Shown: positions 53,107 through 60,899 of the stretch, in pieces
Numbering within the stretch: the stretch's first letter is position 1
Layout: each line of letters begins with the position of its first letter
Assembly (NCBI RefSeq): GCF_017255295.1
Contig: NZ_JAFKDE010000010.1
Span: 1-64,000 of the forward strand
From: Nitratireductor aquimarinus
Lineage (GTDB): Bacteria; Pseudomonadota; Alphaproteobacteria; Rhizobiales; Rhizobiaceae
Length of the DNA stretch: 64,000 nucleotides
Reading direction: 5' to 3'
The notes under the pieces: generated by a model
Database searches by the model: none
Seen by the model: only the letters and a program-made list of their open reading frames with translations
What the model was told of the DNA's origin: nothing
Translations under genes and position numbers: made by a program

Positions 53107-54225
53107 TCAATTCGTATCGACACTCGTTTCGCTGGCGTCTTTCACCATCTCCACGGGTCGTTCGCTTGGGTTGTCATGCAGAATATGGTCGAGCCTTTCG
53201 GCGACCAGCGCATCGTCCAGACCGGGTTCGCGCTTCCATGGCCTGCGGCCCTTCAGAACGCCTGAATCATGCACGATCTCGGCCACGAACTCCTCCTGCC
53301 GGTAGGCCATGACATGAACGCCGGAAACGCCTTCGATCTCCTTCACCTCATTGATGATGTCGATGCACAGGCGCTTGCCTTCCTCTTTTTGGTTTTCGGC
53401 CCCTTCAAGCCGCGCGATCACGGCGTCGGGAATGTGCACGCCCGGCACATTGGTGCGGATCCAGCGTGCCGTCTTTGCCGATGCGAGCGGGCCGACACCC
53501 ACAAGGATGAAGCATTTTTCATCAAGCCCCATGTCGCGCACGCGCTTCATGTATTCCCTCAGCATCGGCACATCGTAGCAATACTGGCTCTGCACAAACT
53601 GCGCGCCGGCGGCGATCTTCTTGGCGAGCCGCTGGGGGCGAAAGTCACAGGGCGGGGCGAACGGATTGATCGCCGCGCCGAGAAACACCGCCGGCGGCGT
53701 GGTGAGCCTGCGGCCCGACAGGAATTTCTCCTCGTCGCGCATGGTCCGAACGGTCTCCAGAAGCGACATGCAGTCGAGGTCGAACACGGGTTTTGCGCCC
53801 GGCTGATCGCCGGCCTGCACGCCATCGCCCGTAAGGCACATGATGTTGCTCACGCCCATGGCCGCGGCCCCCAGCACGTCGCCCTGAATGGCGATGCGGT
53901 TCCGGTCGCGGCAGGCGATCTGCATGATGGTGGCGTAGCCCATGCGCGTCAGCAGCGCGCAGATGCCCATGGACGACATGTGGCAGTTCGCGCCCGATGC
54001 ATCCACTGCGTTGATGCCGTCCACCCAGCCGTCGAAGATCGCCGCCCGCTCATAGACATCCTGCGCATTGGCGCTGTCGGGCGGGTTCAGCTCTGCTGTC
54101 ACCGCAAATTCGCCGCGCCGCAGAACGCGTTCCAGCCGCCCGCGCGAGGCGTGGCCGGGCAGGGGCTCCAGCGGCAGGTCGACGCCTTCGGGGTTCTCAT
54201 CGATCTGCGGCGGGCGCGGGCTCAT
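53107..54225 (-). CDS. metF: Methylenetetrahydrofolate reductase
   Basis: A 372-residue flavoprotein TIM barrel: FAVTAELNPPDSAN near the N-terminus (catalytic Glu), QIACRDRNRIAIQGDVLGAA, IMCLTGDG, FVQSQYCYDV and FILVGVGPLASAKTA. In this context it probably runs in the oxidative direction, converting 5-methyl-THF from the corrinoid pathway to methylene-THF; in methionine synthesis it runs the other way. The ATG at 54225 overlaps the metV stop by four bases; the open frame upstream is a shadow of metV. Confidence 0.9.
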   Translation of the reverse strand: MSPRPPQIDENPEGVDLPLEPLPGHASRGRLERVLRRGEFAVTAELNPPDSANAQDVYERAAIFDGWVDGINAVDASGANCHMSSMGICALLTRMGYATIMQIACRDRNRIAIQGDVLGAAAMGVSNIMCLTGDGVQAGDQPGAKPVFDLDCMSLLETVRTMRDEEKFLSGRRLTTPPAVFLGAAINPFAPPCDFRPQRLAKKIAAGAQFVQSQYCYDVPMLREYMKRVRDMGLDEKCFILVGVGPLASAKTARWIRTNVPGVHIPDAVIARLEGAENQKEEGKRLCIDIINEVKEIEGVSGVHVMAYRQEEFVAEIVHDSGVLKGRRPWKREPGLDDALVAERLDHILHDNPSERPVEMVKDASETSVDTN

Positions 54226-54821
54226 GCGGCACTGCTCCCGGCTGCATTTTCGCGTTCCTGTGCGGCCCGCGCCGTCACCCGCAGCCAGGCCGAGCTCTCC
54301 CGCAGTGACTGATCCACAGGCTTCTGTACGTCGAGGATCGCATCGCCATTCCGCATTGCCTGCGCGCCTTCCCAGGCCTTCACCCACACGCAGGGCATGT
54401 CCGGCTCCACCTCGCAGTGCCCATTGGCCCGCACGCCCCCGCAGGGGCCGTTGCGCAACTGTTTCGGGCAGTTCATCGGGCACGACATGCCGGTGGAGGA
54501 AAGGATGCACTGGCCGCACATGCGGCAGTCGAACATCAGGCCCTTCACCTGCCGTTCAACAAATTTCACCGGCTTTTCAGCCCGTGCATAGCCGACGGCG
54601 TTCCAGAACGGATGCAGCGCCAGAAACAGGCTGGAGAAGCGCGCATAGACCCATTCGAGAAACCGCGCATGCCGAACCGACCAGCGCCGCATCGTGTAGC
54701 GTCGTTGCACGCGCCGCAGCGGCGACACGTCAGCCGGCCGGTAGGCAAGCCGCTCGCGGGTTTTCTTCACCAGCGTCGCCTGGGTTACCGTGGTCGTTTT
54801 TGTGCTGTCATTTCCCGTCAT
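54222..54821 (-). CDS. metV: MetV-type methylenetetrahydrofolate reductase C-terminal/zinc-finger protein
   Basis: About 199 residues. The core is Cys-rich: C99, C102, C105, C114, C118, C127, C136, C144 (FDCRMCGQCILSSTGMSC; NCPKQLRNGPCGG; HCEV; MPCVW), matching the MetV family that partners MetF in anaerobic one-carbon pathways and likely carries Fe-S clusters. ATG 54821 overlaps the preceding gene by 14 bases; a Met 16 codons upstream is less likely. With metF it forms a translationally coupled pair. Confidence 0.88.
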   Translation of the reverse strand: MTGNDSTKTTTVTQATLVKKTRERLAYRPADVSPLRRVQRRYTMRRWSVRHARFLEWVYARFSSLFLALHPFWNAVGYARAEKPVKFVERQVKGLMFDCRMCGQCILSSTGMSCPMNCPKQLRNGPCGGVRANGHCEVEPDMPCVWVKAWEGAQAMRNGDAILDVQKPVDQSLRESSAWLRVTARAAQERENAAGSSAA

Positions 54822-55110
54822 GACCGCCTGCCTTGACGAGCGCCACGAGGCGCGCCCTGTCATAATCACGCTCGATGGTTTCGAGTGCTCTGTCGGCTTC
54901 CGCCTCCAGATCGTCGCTGACGGAAACCGGATCGCCGCGCCGCCACTCGGCCAGATAGGCGTCGCTGTCGCGCGCGCCCACCCGCATGGCGCACATGTCT
55001 ATCGCCTCGGTAAAACGCAGCGGCAGTTCGCGCCTGGCGTTCTGCCGTCCTTTCCGGACGATCACCTGCGCGGGGATATCACGCCAGTATACCACGATCA
55101 GATTGGCCAT
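54808..55110 (-). CDS. Small protein of the so-called virulence factor family (PF13769-type)
   Basis: A 100-residue protein: NLIVVYWRDIPAQVIVRKGR, then LRFTEAIDMCAMRVGARDSDAYLAEWRRG and an acidic C-terminal helix ending DYDRARLVALVKAGG. It matches a small family whose database name, virulence factor, has little functional support. Its overlap with metV places it in the methyl-corrinoid unit, so a role as an accessory protein is more likely. Conserved Cys and Trp could bind a cofactor or partner. Confidence 0.75.
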   Translation of the reverse strand: MANLIVVYWRDIPAQVIVRKGRQNARRELPLRFTEAIDMCAMRVGARDSDAYLAEWRRGDPVSVSDDLEAEADRALETIERDYDRARLVALVKAGGHDGK

Positions 55111-55225
55111 AAGCGCTTGTTCCTTCCTCCGTTTTCAGCATTGCCGAATGCATTGCGCGCCCGCTTGCTGGCGGGCGACGCGCGCGCATTCAAATGCGAC
55201 GTGGAAGAAGGTGGAACGGCAATAG

Positions 55226-55271
55226 TCCGGATCGTCCCTTGTGCGTCCTGTGGGACGCACAAGGGCGATCT
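55226..55271. repeat. RIME-like repeat, short form
   Basis: Contains GTCCCTTGTGCGTCCTGTGGGACGCACAAGGGCGATC, a near-perfect hairpin. It corresponds to the second module of the elements at 23328-23430 and 44436-44527. It lies between ExoD and the methyl-corrinoid unit. Confidence 0.7.
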
Positions 55272-55917
55272 AGTGCATCACGGCGCCGGCCATCATGCTG
55301 GCGCCGACCACGACGCCGGCAATCACCAGAAGCGAAAGCACGCCGCATGTGATGGCGATGCTGAGAAGGATGCCGTCACGCTCCGAAAGCGCGAGGCCCA
55401 CCAGCACGCAGGAAAAGGCCGGGAACCAGTTGCCGAGCGGGATCGGCAGCGTCACCGCAATCGAGAGAACCAGCGCAATGAGGCCTATGACCCGGTCTGC
55501 ATGGTCCCGTGCAAACGGCCAGTAACGCGGCTTGATCAGCCGTTCGACGAGGATCAGCCGGGGAATGAAGCGCTCGCTCATATGGCGAAACTTGTCGGCC
55601 CCGATGGATTTGTTGAGCAGGAAGTTGGGCAGCCAGACGGTACGGTTGCCCATCACCATCTGGATCGCAATCAGCACCAGCGGCGGTCCCAGGATCACCG
55701 TGCTGCCGGGCGGAAAGGGCAGGAGATTGAGGCAGGCGAAGAACACGAAAAGCGTCGCAAAGCTGCGATCGCCGAGCGCCTGGCGGATTTCGCCGATGGA
55801 AACCTTGTCTTCTGCACGTTTTGCCAGGTCGCGGAAAATGCGCGACAGCCGGCGCGGCGGCAGCTCAGCGGGCGGTGCGCCCAACACCGTGTCCAAGTCC
55901 GTTCCCTCAGCTTTCAT
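55270..55917 (-). CDS. exoD: ExoD-family membrane protein
   Basis: A 215-residue membrane protein of the ExoD family: LSRIFRDLAKRAEDKVSIGEI, DRSFATLFVFFACLNLLPFPPGSTVILGPPLVLIAIQMVMG, and four or five predicted helices. In Sinorhizobium exoD mutants are affected in exopolysaccharide production and alkaline tolerance. It has no direct link to the corrinoid genes although it lies between two groups of them. Confidence 0.87.
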   Translation of the reverse strand: MKAEGTDLDTVLGAPPAELPPRRLSRIFRDLAKRAEDKVSIGEIRQALGDRSFATLFVFFACLNLLPFPPGSTVILGPPLVLIAIQMVMGNRTVWLPNFLLNKSIGADKFRHMSERFIPRLILVERLIKPRYWPFARDHADRVIGLIALVLSIAVTLPIPLGNWFPAFSCVLVGLALSERDGILLSIAITCGVLSLLVIAGVVVGASMMAGAVMH

Positions 55918-56029
55918 CGTACTCGTCTTGCCCGCCCTGCGAATCCCAAAGGGGACGTCAAACAGTCTTGTTCGAATGCCGTTAAGCCTTCATGACAATG
56001 GCTGCAAGCTTCCGCCCCCATCCGATATG

Positions 56030-56659
56030 TTATTGCGCCCGTCGAATTTCCATGATGTCGAGGATGGATTCTCGCTCCGGCGCTGGAAATTCAATGCGCC
56101 ATTGCGCTTCGCCGTCGCGGAAAACATAGCCCACCTGATCGGTGTCGCGCCCTGCGCCATAGGCGGGCGGTTGGTCGCCACTCACCGAAAAGACGCCGAG
56201 ATAGATCATGCGCGAATCGCCATCGTCGAAAAAATGTCCGTCCGTCAGCTGTGATCCGGTCAGCTTCTCAAAGAACCAGCCCGATCCGTCATCGCTGACC
56301 TCGCACCCGAACCAGCCATAGACGATGAGTGGCGCAAGCCCCCCGGTCTTGATGGTGCGGCATTGCCACGCGCCGGAGAGGTCGAGCCCCTGAAAGGAGC
56401 GCTTCTGCCGCCCGTCGATCTCGTCGAGTAGCGCGATGTCTTCTGCCGCGCCGCCGGCTCTGGCCTGTTTGAAAGCCTCGCCGCGCATCCGCTCGTAGGC
56501 ATCAAGCCGCGCCGCATCACGATAGGTGATCTTCTGTACGACCGAGTCTTTCTCAAAACCGGCCCGCTCCATGTCGAGTTTCTCCTGAACCAGCGACTGG
56601 GCATTGGCCGCGCCGGCCATGAGGCCGAGCGCCAGTGAAATGGTGATGAGACGGTGCAT
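56030..56659 (-). CDS. DUF4893 secreted protein
   Basis: A 209-residue protein with a signal peptide (MHRLITISLALGLMAGAANA) and the DUF4893 pattern: TYRDAARLDAYERMRGEAFKQAR, LSGAWQCRTIKTGGLAPLIVYGWF, GSQLTDGHFFDDGDSRMIYLG and QVGYVFRDGEAQWRIEFPAPE. Function unknown. The ATG at 56659 has GGAG seven bases upstream; a Met nine codons upstream is less likely. Confidence 0.82.
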   Translation of the reverse strand: MHRLITISLALGLMAGAANAQSLVQEKLDMERAGFEKDSVVQKITYRDAARLDAYERMRGEAFKQARAGGAAEDIALLDEIDGRQKRSFQGLDLSGAWQCRTIKTGGLAPLIVYGWFGCEVSDDGSGWFFEKLTGSQLTDGHFFDDGDSRMIYLGVFSVSGDQPPAYGAGRDTDQVGYVFRDGEAQWRIEFPAPERESILDIMEIRRAQ

Positions 56660-56727
56660 GAGTTTCTCCGGAACGCAGGTCAGCAAAGCACCGCCAATGT
56701 AACCATTTCATGGCGGTTTCCGAAGCG

Positions 56728-57378
56728 TCAGTGGTTTTTCAGCGCTCCTGCCAGGGCTGCCGGCAGGTCGCCATACCCGGTTTGCCGCTTTTCATAGGCG
56801 AGGCCAAGCAGGCGCGCCGCCTTCTGCGCCACGGCCTCAAGCGCAGGATCTTCCGTTTGCGCCAGGTAGACAAGCTTTTGATAATTGCCGAAAAAGTCCT
56901 GAATGAGCTCCGGGTGCCGGTCGAGCCCCATCGGCTTCATGAAGAACGCGTCGAACTGGCGGCAGAGAAAATCCGTCATGTAGAAGGAGAGCATGTCCGC
57001 CTCGGCAACCGCTTCAAAGCGGGAAAGCCCCTGGTAGAAGGCGAAGCAGTGCGGGCCTTCTATGCGTTCCACCCCATGCTTTTCGCAAACCCGGTCGAGC
57101 CCGCCGCCCGTGCCGCAATCGGCATAGCCCGCGAAAATGTGGCGATAGCCCTGCGCACGCGCCTCCCGGATGGCTTTGTCCATGGCAGGCGCGATGCGCT
57201 CGGGACGGTAGTGAAATTCCGCCGGCAGGCAGGTGAGTTCCAGATGGTCGAAGCCGTAGCGGTCGCGCACCGCAAGGATTTCGCGCGCAATCATTCCGCA
57301 GGCGATGACAAGAACGCGCTCCGGGACGGGAACTTTCGCGGGGCTGAGAACTTTTTCCGGTTTTGCGCGTTCATTCAT
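56728..57378 (-). CDS. DUF1638 protein of the corrinoid methyltransferase group
   Basis: A 216-residue protein: VLVIACGMIAREILAVRDRYG, LTCLPAEFHYRPERIAPAMD, IFAGYADCGTGGGLDRVCEKHG, RIEGPHCFAFYQGLSRFEAV and SFYMTDFLCRQFDAFF. Cys27, Cys88, His110 and Cys111 are candidate metal ligands. DUF1638 genes often accompany MttB/MtbC-type genes in methanogens and Proteobacteria, but their biochemical role is not established. It lies about 240 bases downstream of the corrinoid protein gene on the same strand, so it probably belongs to the same unit. Confidence 0.85.
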   Translation of the reverse strand: MNERAKPEKVLSPAKVPVPERVLVIACGMIAREILAVRDRYGFDHLELTCLPAEFHYRPERIAPAMDKAIREARAQGYRHIFAGYADCGTGGGLDRVCEKHGVERIEGPHCFAFYQGLSRFEAVAEADMLSFYMTDFLCRQFDAFFMKPMGLDRHPELIQDFFGNYQKLVYLAQTEDPALEAVAQKAARLLGLAYEKRQTGYGDLPAALAGALKNH

Positions 57379-57427
57379 CGTGGCGGCCCAGTCTGTTCGG
57401 GCGGTCTATCCGTGAGGGAGATAAACC

Positions 57428-57586
57428 ATGAAACTTTCCACTCTTTCCCGTCTGGCGATCCTCGTTCTGGTCGCAGGCTCTGCAGCCGGCTGCGCCAACA
57501 CGATCCGCGGCGTCGGTCAGGATACGGCGAATGCGGTCGATGCGACCCAGAATGCCGGTCGCAATGTCGTGCGCGCCGCCAACTGA
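57428..57586 (+). CDS. Entericidin-like small lipoprotein
   Basis: Translated directly, 52 residues: MKLSTLSRLAILVLVAGSAA, then GCANTIRGVGQDTANAVDAT and QNAGRNVVRAAN. The lipobox AAGC and the Gly/Asn/Asp-rich mature part match entericidin A/B family lipoproteins. GAGGGAG lies six bases before the ATG. Its plus-strand placement between DUF1638 and the corrinoid protein gene breaks that unit on the other strand but does not interrupt it. Confidence 0.83.
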   Translation: MKLSTLSRLAILVLVAGSAAGCANTIRGVGQDTANAVDATQNAGRNVVRAAN

Positions 57587-57617
57587 CATTTCGGGCACCG
57601 CCCGGCCCTGAAGAAGG

Positions 57618-58316
57618 TCAGGCGCCGGCCGTCAGATTGTGCTTGCGCCTGATCAGTTCCTTGGCGGTTTCCACCGTCACCGCCGCATCGCGGCAATAGG
57701 CGTCCGCGCCCACGGCCTGGCCAAATTCCTCGTTGAGCGGCGCTCCGCCCACCAGAACGATGTAATTGTCGCGGATGCCCTTTTCCTTCATCGTGTCGAT
57801 CACGACCTTCATATAGGGCATGGTCGTCGTCAGCAGCGCCGACATGCCGACAATGTCGGGCTGGTGCTCTTCGATTGCCGCCAGATAGTTCTCGACCGGG
57901 TTGTTGATGCCGATGTCGATCACGTCGAAGCCCGCGCCCTCCATCATCATGCTGACGAGGTTCTTGCCGATGTCGTGAATGTCGCCCTTCACGGTGCCGA
58001 TCACCATCTTGCCCTGTTTGGGTGCGCCGGTTTCGGCCAGAAGGGGCCTCAGGATCGCCATGCCAGCTTTCATGGCATTGGCTGACAAAAGCACTTCGGG
58101 AACGAACAGAATGCCGTCGCGGAAATCCTCGCCGACGATCCGCATGCCTTCGACCAGCGCCTCGGTCAGAACCTCATAGGGCTTCCAGCCCCGGTCCAGA
58201 AGAATGCGCGTGCCTTCTTCGATCTCCTCCCTGAGCCCGTCATAGAGGTCGTCATGCATCTGCTGCACGAGTTCGTCGTCCGCAAGCTCGGACAGGATGA
58301 TCTCGTCGTCGGACAT
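57618..58316 (-). CDS. Corrinoid protein (MtbC/MtaC-type B12-binding)
   Basis: A 232-residue methyl-carrier protein. The N-terminal helical cap covers about 1-95. The B12 domain has the base-off motif GDIHDIGKNLV with D112, H114 and G117, then GAGFDVIDIGINNPVE, MSALLTTTMPYM and VLVGGAPL. The lower axial His is H114. It takes a methyl group from an MttB-type enzyme and passes it to the MeTr-type protein. ATG 58316 has GGGAG upstream. Likely first gene of the leftward corrinoid group, with DUF1638 next. Confidence 0.93.
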   Translation of the reverse strand: MSDDEIILSELADDELVQQMHDDLYDGLREEIEEGTRILLDRGWKPYEVLTEALVEGMRIVGEDFRDGILFVPEVLLSANAMKAGMAILRPLLAETGAPKQGKMVIGTVKGDIHDIGKNLVSMMMEGAGFDVIDIGINNPVENYLAAIEEHQPDIVGMSALLTTTMPYMKVVIDTMKEKGIRDNYIVLVGGAPLNEEFGQAVGADAYCRDAAVTVETAKELIRRKHNLTAGA

Positions 58317-58651
58317 TCTCTGGCTCCCGCTGCTCACATTGCGCGGGCAGGGCTTCCCGTTCCGCGCTCCGGATTGCTCGCAAACATGCGTCTCAAAGGA
58401 GAATAGGGCGCGATCTGCCGGTTCCCATGGCTGATTTGCGACCTGCAGCGCAGGGAAAGCGACGGGGGAGGGGCGGCTGGTATCTTTCCCCCGCTTCGGA
58501 TGGCGCGCGTTCGCGGGTTCGGAAGGCGATAAAACTGTTAACCATGATCAGGAATAAATGCAACTTTAGATTACATTCTTCTTTTCTAAAATGCTTCCCA
58601 TGGTAGTGTTTCTTCAAGGGGCGGCCCACGCGTATCAAGTAGGAGTCGCAT
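58317..58651. other. Divergent intergenic region between corrinoid protein and SCPU-like cassette
   Basis: No coding sequence is convincing in these 335 bases. The right 100 bases (about 58540-58620) are AT-rich compared with their surroundings (for example ATTACATTCTTCTTTTCTAA) and are the likely promoter area of the rightward cassette; GTAGGAG at 58639-58645 is its ribosome-binding site. No riboswitch-like structure is recognised. Confidence 0.6.
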
Positions 58652-59125
58652 ATGCGTATGTCCCTTGTGGCGGGTGCCGTTCTCACGGTGCTTGCTTCAC
58701 CATCCATCGCCTTTGCCGCCAGTGGCATTATCCCGTTCCGTGGAGAGGTTAATTCCACCTGTGTCATTACGGTGGATTCTCCGGGAACCCTGGGTATCAG
58801 CGGTGATTTTACCGTCTTGAGTTCCGATTTGAGCGGCGGCATAGCCGGTCGCGCATCCGTTCTGGCGACGGGCGCGGGATACTCCTTGTCGACCACGGCG
58901 CCGACCGCATTTTCCTCGGCGCCGCCGACCGGCAATGCTCATGTAACTTTTGCATCCAAGTATACGACGACGGGCGCGACCAGCGTGACGGATATTCCTG
59001 GTCCAACTTTGACCCCACTTTCAACGGGCCTCACGATGGCTAGCGTCGACCTCACGGCGACGAAGTCCACGGGGATCTTTGCCGTCGGCACCTACATCGC
59101 CGACGTCACGATCACCTGCGAGTAG
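58652..59125 (+). CDS. SCPU/pilin-like secreted protein, cassette copy 1 (gene A1)
   Basis: A 157-residue protein with a signal peptide (LVAGAVLTVLASPSIAFAA) and a beta-rich mature part. A Cys near the start (STCVITV, C37) and one at the end (VTITCE, C156) could form the disulfide of an incomplete-Ig pilin-like fold, as in spore coat U (SCPU) or Csu-type subunits. Repeated Thr/Ser/Gly and alternating hydrophobic strands fit. Assignment is by pattern, not a clear family motif. Followed 9 bases later by B1. Confidence 0.7.
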   Translation: MRMSLVAGAVLTVLASPSIAFAASGIIPFRGEVNSTCVITVDSPGTLGISGDFTVLSSDLSGGIAGRASVLATGAGYSLSTTAPTAFSSAPPTGNAHVTFASKYTTTGATSVTDIPGPTLTPLSTGLTMASVDLTATKSTGIFAVGTYIADVTITCE

Positions 59126-59134
59126 GAGGCAGCC

Positions 59135-59521
59135 ATGATGGCGAAGTTTGTCGCGGCGATCGTCGTTCTGGCGACGGTCACGCCTGCCGCAGCACAATCC
59201 ATGACACCGATGCGCGGGGAGATCAGAAGCTTCTCCGACAGCTTCGCCGTGCGGGTTCGCCCGCACAATCCGTACCGCCATCGCATTGAGGTGGCGGTGC
59301 GGGTCTATGACGAGGATTTCCGACCGATTGCGGCGAAGGTCGTACCCTCGAAAATGATGCTGGGGAGCGATGTGTCGCGTCCTGTTCTGGTCTCCGTCGA
59401 TTTCGGCGAGAGCAGAACCAGACGCGTGCGGATTTGCACGGAGAGCATTCCCTTTCCCGATCAGAAAACGAGGATTAGAGCCCAGATATGTGGACGCTTC
59501 ATCGCTTACCGCGCCAATTGA
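59135..59521 (+). CDS. Chaperone-like single-domain secreted protein, cassette copy 1 (gene B1)
   Basis: A 128-residue protein with a signal peptide ending at AAAQ. The mature part has SFAVRVRPHNPYRHRIEVAV, then VPSKMMLGSDVSRPVLVSVDF and RRVRICTESIPFP, resembling the N-terminal Ig domain of PapD-type periplasmic chaperones but without the second domain. Two cysteines (C101, C119) may pair. AGGAGG precedes the ATG. Paired with A1, it may help fold or cap the pilin-like protein; this is inference. Confidence 0.65.
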   Translation: MMAKFVAAIVVLATVTPAAAQSMTPMRGEIRSFSDSFAVRVRPHNPYRHRIEVAVRVYDEDFRPIAAKVVPSKMMLGSDVSRPVLVSVDFGESRTRRVRICTESIPFPDQKTRIRAQICGRFIAYRAN

Positions 59522-59940
59522 GCGTGGCCCTGTGTTTCCTGCTGGCTGGTGCGGCCGCCAGCCATGCAGAGGATCAGTACATCATCAATCAGAACCAGAC
59601 AGGCGTGACCCTGCCGGGCGTCACGATGCCAAACGGGTTTGACGAAGTGCGTGCCGCAGATGGCACCACCTGTCGCGCTTCCATGTCCGGTTCCGGTGCG
59701 TATCTCGATTCCGGCGTCATTGGCGGCGCGAATGACAACGTATCGGCCTATGGCCGTCTCGTTGTGCCCTTGGGAGAAAGGCCGACGCGCCTTAACTGCG
59801 ACCGGCTTTATCAGCTGGAGATTGAGCGGCTGGAGCTTGAGGTTCAGCTCATGCGGCAGGGGCTGGACCCGCGCATGAGTTCCCGGTCATCGGGCAGTTG
59901 GGCGAGCGACGCCTCCTGGACCAACAAGGGCAGGCGCTGA
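59488..59940 (+). CDS. Secreted protein of unknown family, cassette copy 1 (gene C1)
   Basis: A 150-residue protein with a signal peptide (LSVALCFLLAGAAASHA). The mature part has QYIINQNQTGVTLPGVTMP, NGFDEVRAADGTTCRAS, YGRLVVPLGERPTRLNCD and a C-terminal helix RLYQLEIERLELEVQLMRQ. Two cysteines may pair. I recognise no family. It starts inside B1 in another frame (34-base overlap), so translation is probably coupled. Its paralogue is at 60869-61342. Confidence 0.7.
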   Translation: MWTLHRLPRQLSVALCFLLAGAAASHAEDQYIINQNQTGVTLPGVTMPNGFDEVRAADGTTCRASMSGSGAYLDSGVIGGANDNVSAYGRLVVPLGERPTRLNCDRLYQLEIERLELEVQLMRQGLDPRMSSRSSGSWASDASWTNKGRR

Positions 59941-59952
59941 AAAGCGCCTGCC
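59929..59952 (+). terminator. GAAA-loop hairpin over the C1 stop codon
   Basis: GGCAGGCGCT (59929-59938) pairs perfectly with AGCGCCTGCC (59943-59952) around a GAAA tetraloop. The stem begins in the last codons of C1 and contains its stop. A short TACTTTAAA follows, so it could be a weak terminator or attenuator between the two cassettes. Confidence 0.5.
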
Positions 59953-60045
59953 TACTTTAAAGCAGATATGCAATGTTCCTTTATTTCATTTGACGATCTC
60001 TTTTGTTTGAGTAATTCTATATTTATTTTTCAAATGAGGTTTAAA

Positions 60046-60504
60046 GTGAAGTATTTATTTTCATTATTGTTATTATTATCCTATTCAACATCTGCCTCTG
60101 CATTGGAGGCCAATATTCCGTTCAAAGCAGTGATCGATGATACATGCAGCGTGGAGTTTCAGACCCCAGGCAAACTGGCGCGCGATGGCTTCTATGCGCT
60201 CGATTCTGCAGCGTCTGGCGGTCGCGCCGGTGTTGCCGCCATTTACACCACCTCGTCTGGTTTCAAGGTCAATCTGCGCAACCCGAAGAACTTCACCACC
60301 GCGCCCGCTGGTGATGCGTCTGCGACATTCACTTCCAGCTATAAAACCAGCGGTGGAACAACGACTTCCAGTGTTTCAGGGGCGACGAAGACCCCGCTGG
60401 AAATGGGCGTGACAAATGTCGTTGTAAACCTGCGCGCAGTCTCTCAGAAGTCGATCTTTCACAAGGGAAAATACGAAACCTTTGTCACGGTCGTTTGCGA
60501 GTAG
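60046..60504 (+). CDS. SCPU/pilin-like secreted protein, cassette copy 2 (gene A2)
   Basis: A ~152-residue paralogue of A1. The signal peptide is MKYLFSLLLLLSYSTSASA; mature part ANIPFKAVIDDTCSVEFQT (C34) with a terminal VVCE (C151). GTG 60046 is preferred because GAGG lies six bases upstream; ATG 60034 is in frame but has no ribosome-binding site. Its signal sequence and leader are strikingly AT-rich (59960-60110) compared with the rest of the window. Next gene begins 8 bases after the stop. Confidence 0.68.
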   Translation: MKYLFSLLLLLSYSTSASALEANIPFKAVIDDTCSVEFQTPGKLARDGFYALDSAASGGRAGVAAIYTTSSGFKVNLRNPKNFTTAPAGDASATFTSSYKTSGGTTTSSVSGATKTPLEMGVTNVVVNLRAVSQKSIFHKGKYETFVTVVCE

Positions 60505-60512
60505 GCACGGCC

Positions 60513-60899
60513 ATGCTCCGGTTTGTCATGATGTTCGGTGCCGCTCTCGCCGCATCGACGCCACCTGCATTTTCGCAGTCAATGTCTCCCATGCGCGGTG
60601 TGGTCCGTAGCTATACGGACAGCTTTGCCGTCCGCGTTTATCCGCAAAACCCTTACAGCCACCGGATCGACGTCGCCGTGCGCGTTTACGATGCCGAATT
60701 CCGGCCCGTGAAAGCACGCGTGACGCCTCAGACTTTTACGCTCGGAGCAAAACAGTCGCGTCCGGTTGTTGTTGTGGTCAATTTCGAAGGCGAGCGCGAA
60801 CGTCGCGTGCGGATATGCACGGAAAGCATCCCGTTTCCCGAAGCTCATCTTGGTATGAAGGCACAGATATGCGGAAAGTTCATTGCACACCGGCTGTGA
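60513..60899 (+). CDS. Chaperone-like single-domain secreted protein, cassette copy 2 (gene B2)
   Basis: A 128-residue paralogue of B1 with exactly the same length. Shared blocks include SFAVRV.P.NPY.HRI.VAV, SRPV and RRVRICTESIPFP, with C102 and C120 matching C101 and C119 of B1. The signal peptide is MLRFVMMFGAALAASTPPAF. The ATG at 60513 mirrors the B1 start (stop of A, a short spacer, then ATG). A TTG at 60495 would overlap A2 and is less likely. Confidence 0.68.
   Translation: MLRFVMMFGAALAASTPPAFSQSMSPMRGVVRSYTDSFAVRVYPQNPYSHRIDVAVRVYDAEFRPVKARVTPQTFTLGAKQSRPVVVVVNFEGERERRVRICTESIPFPEAHLGMKAQICGKFIAHRL

Noticed and set aside
58317-58651. Cobalamin riboswitch upstream of the corrinoid protein gene
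   Set aside because: No B12-box-like conserved sequence or the expected multi-stem arrangement is visible in the leader.
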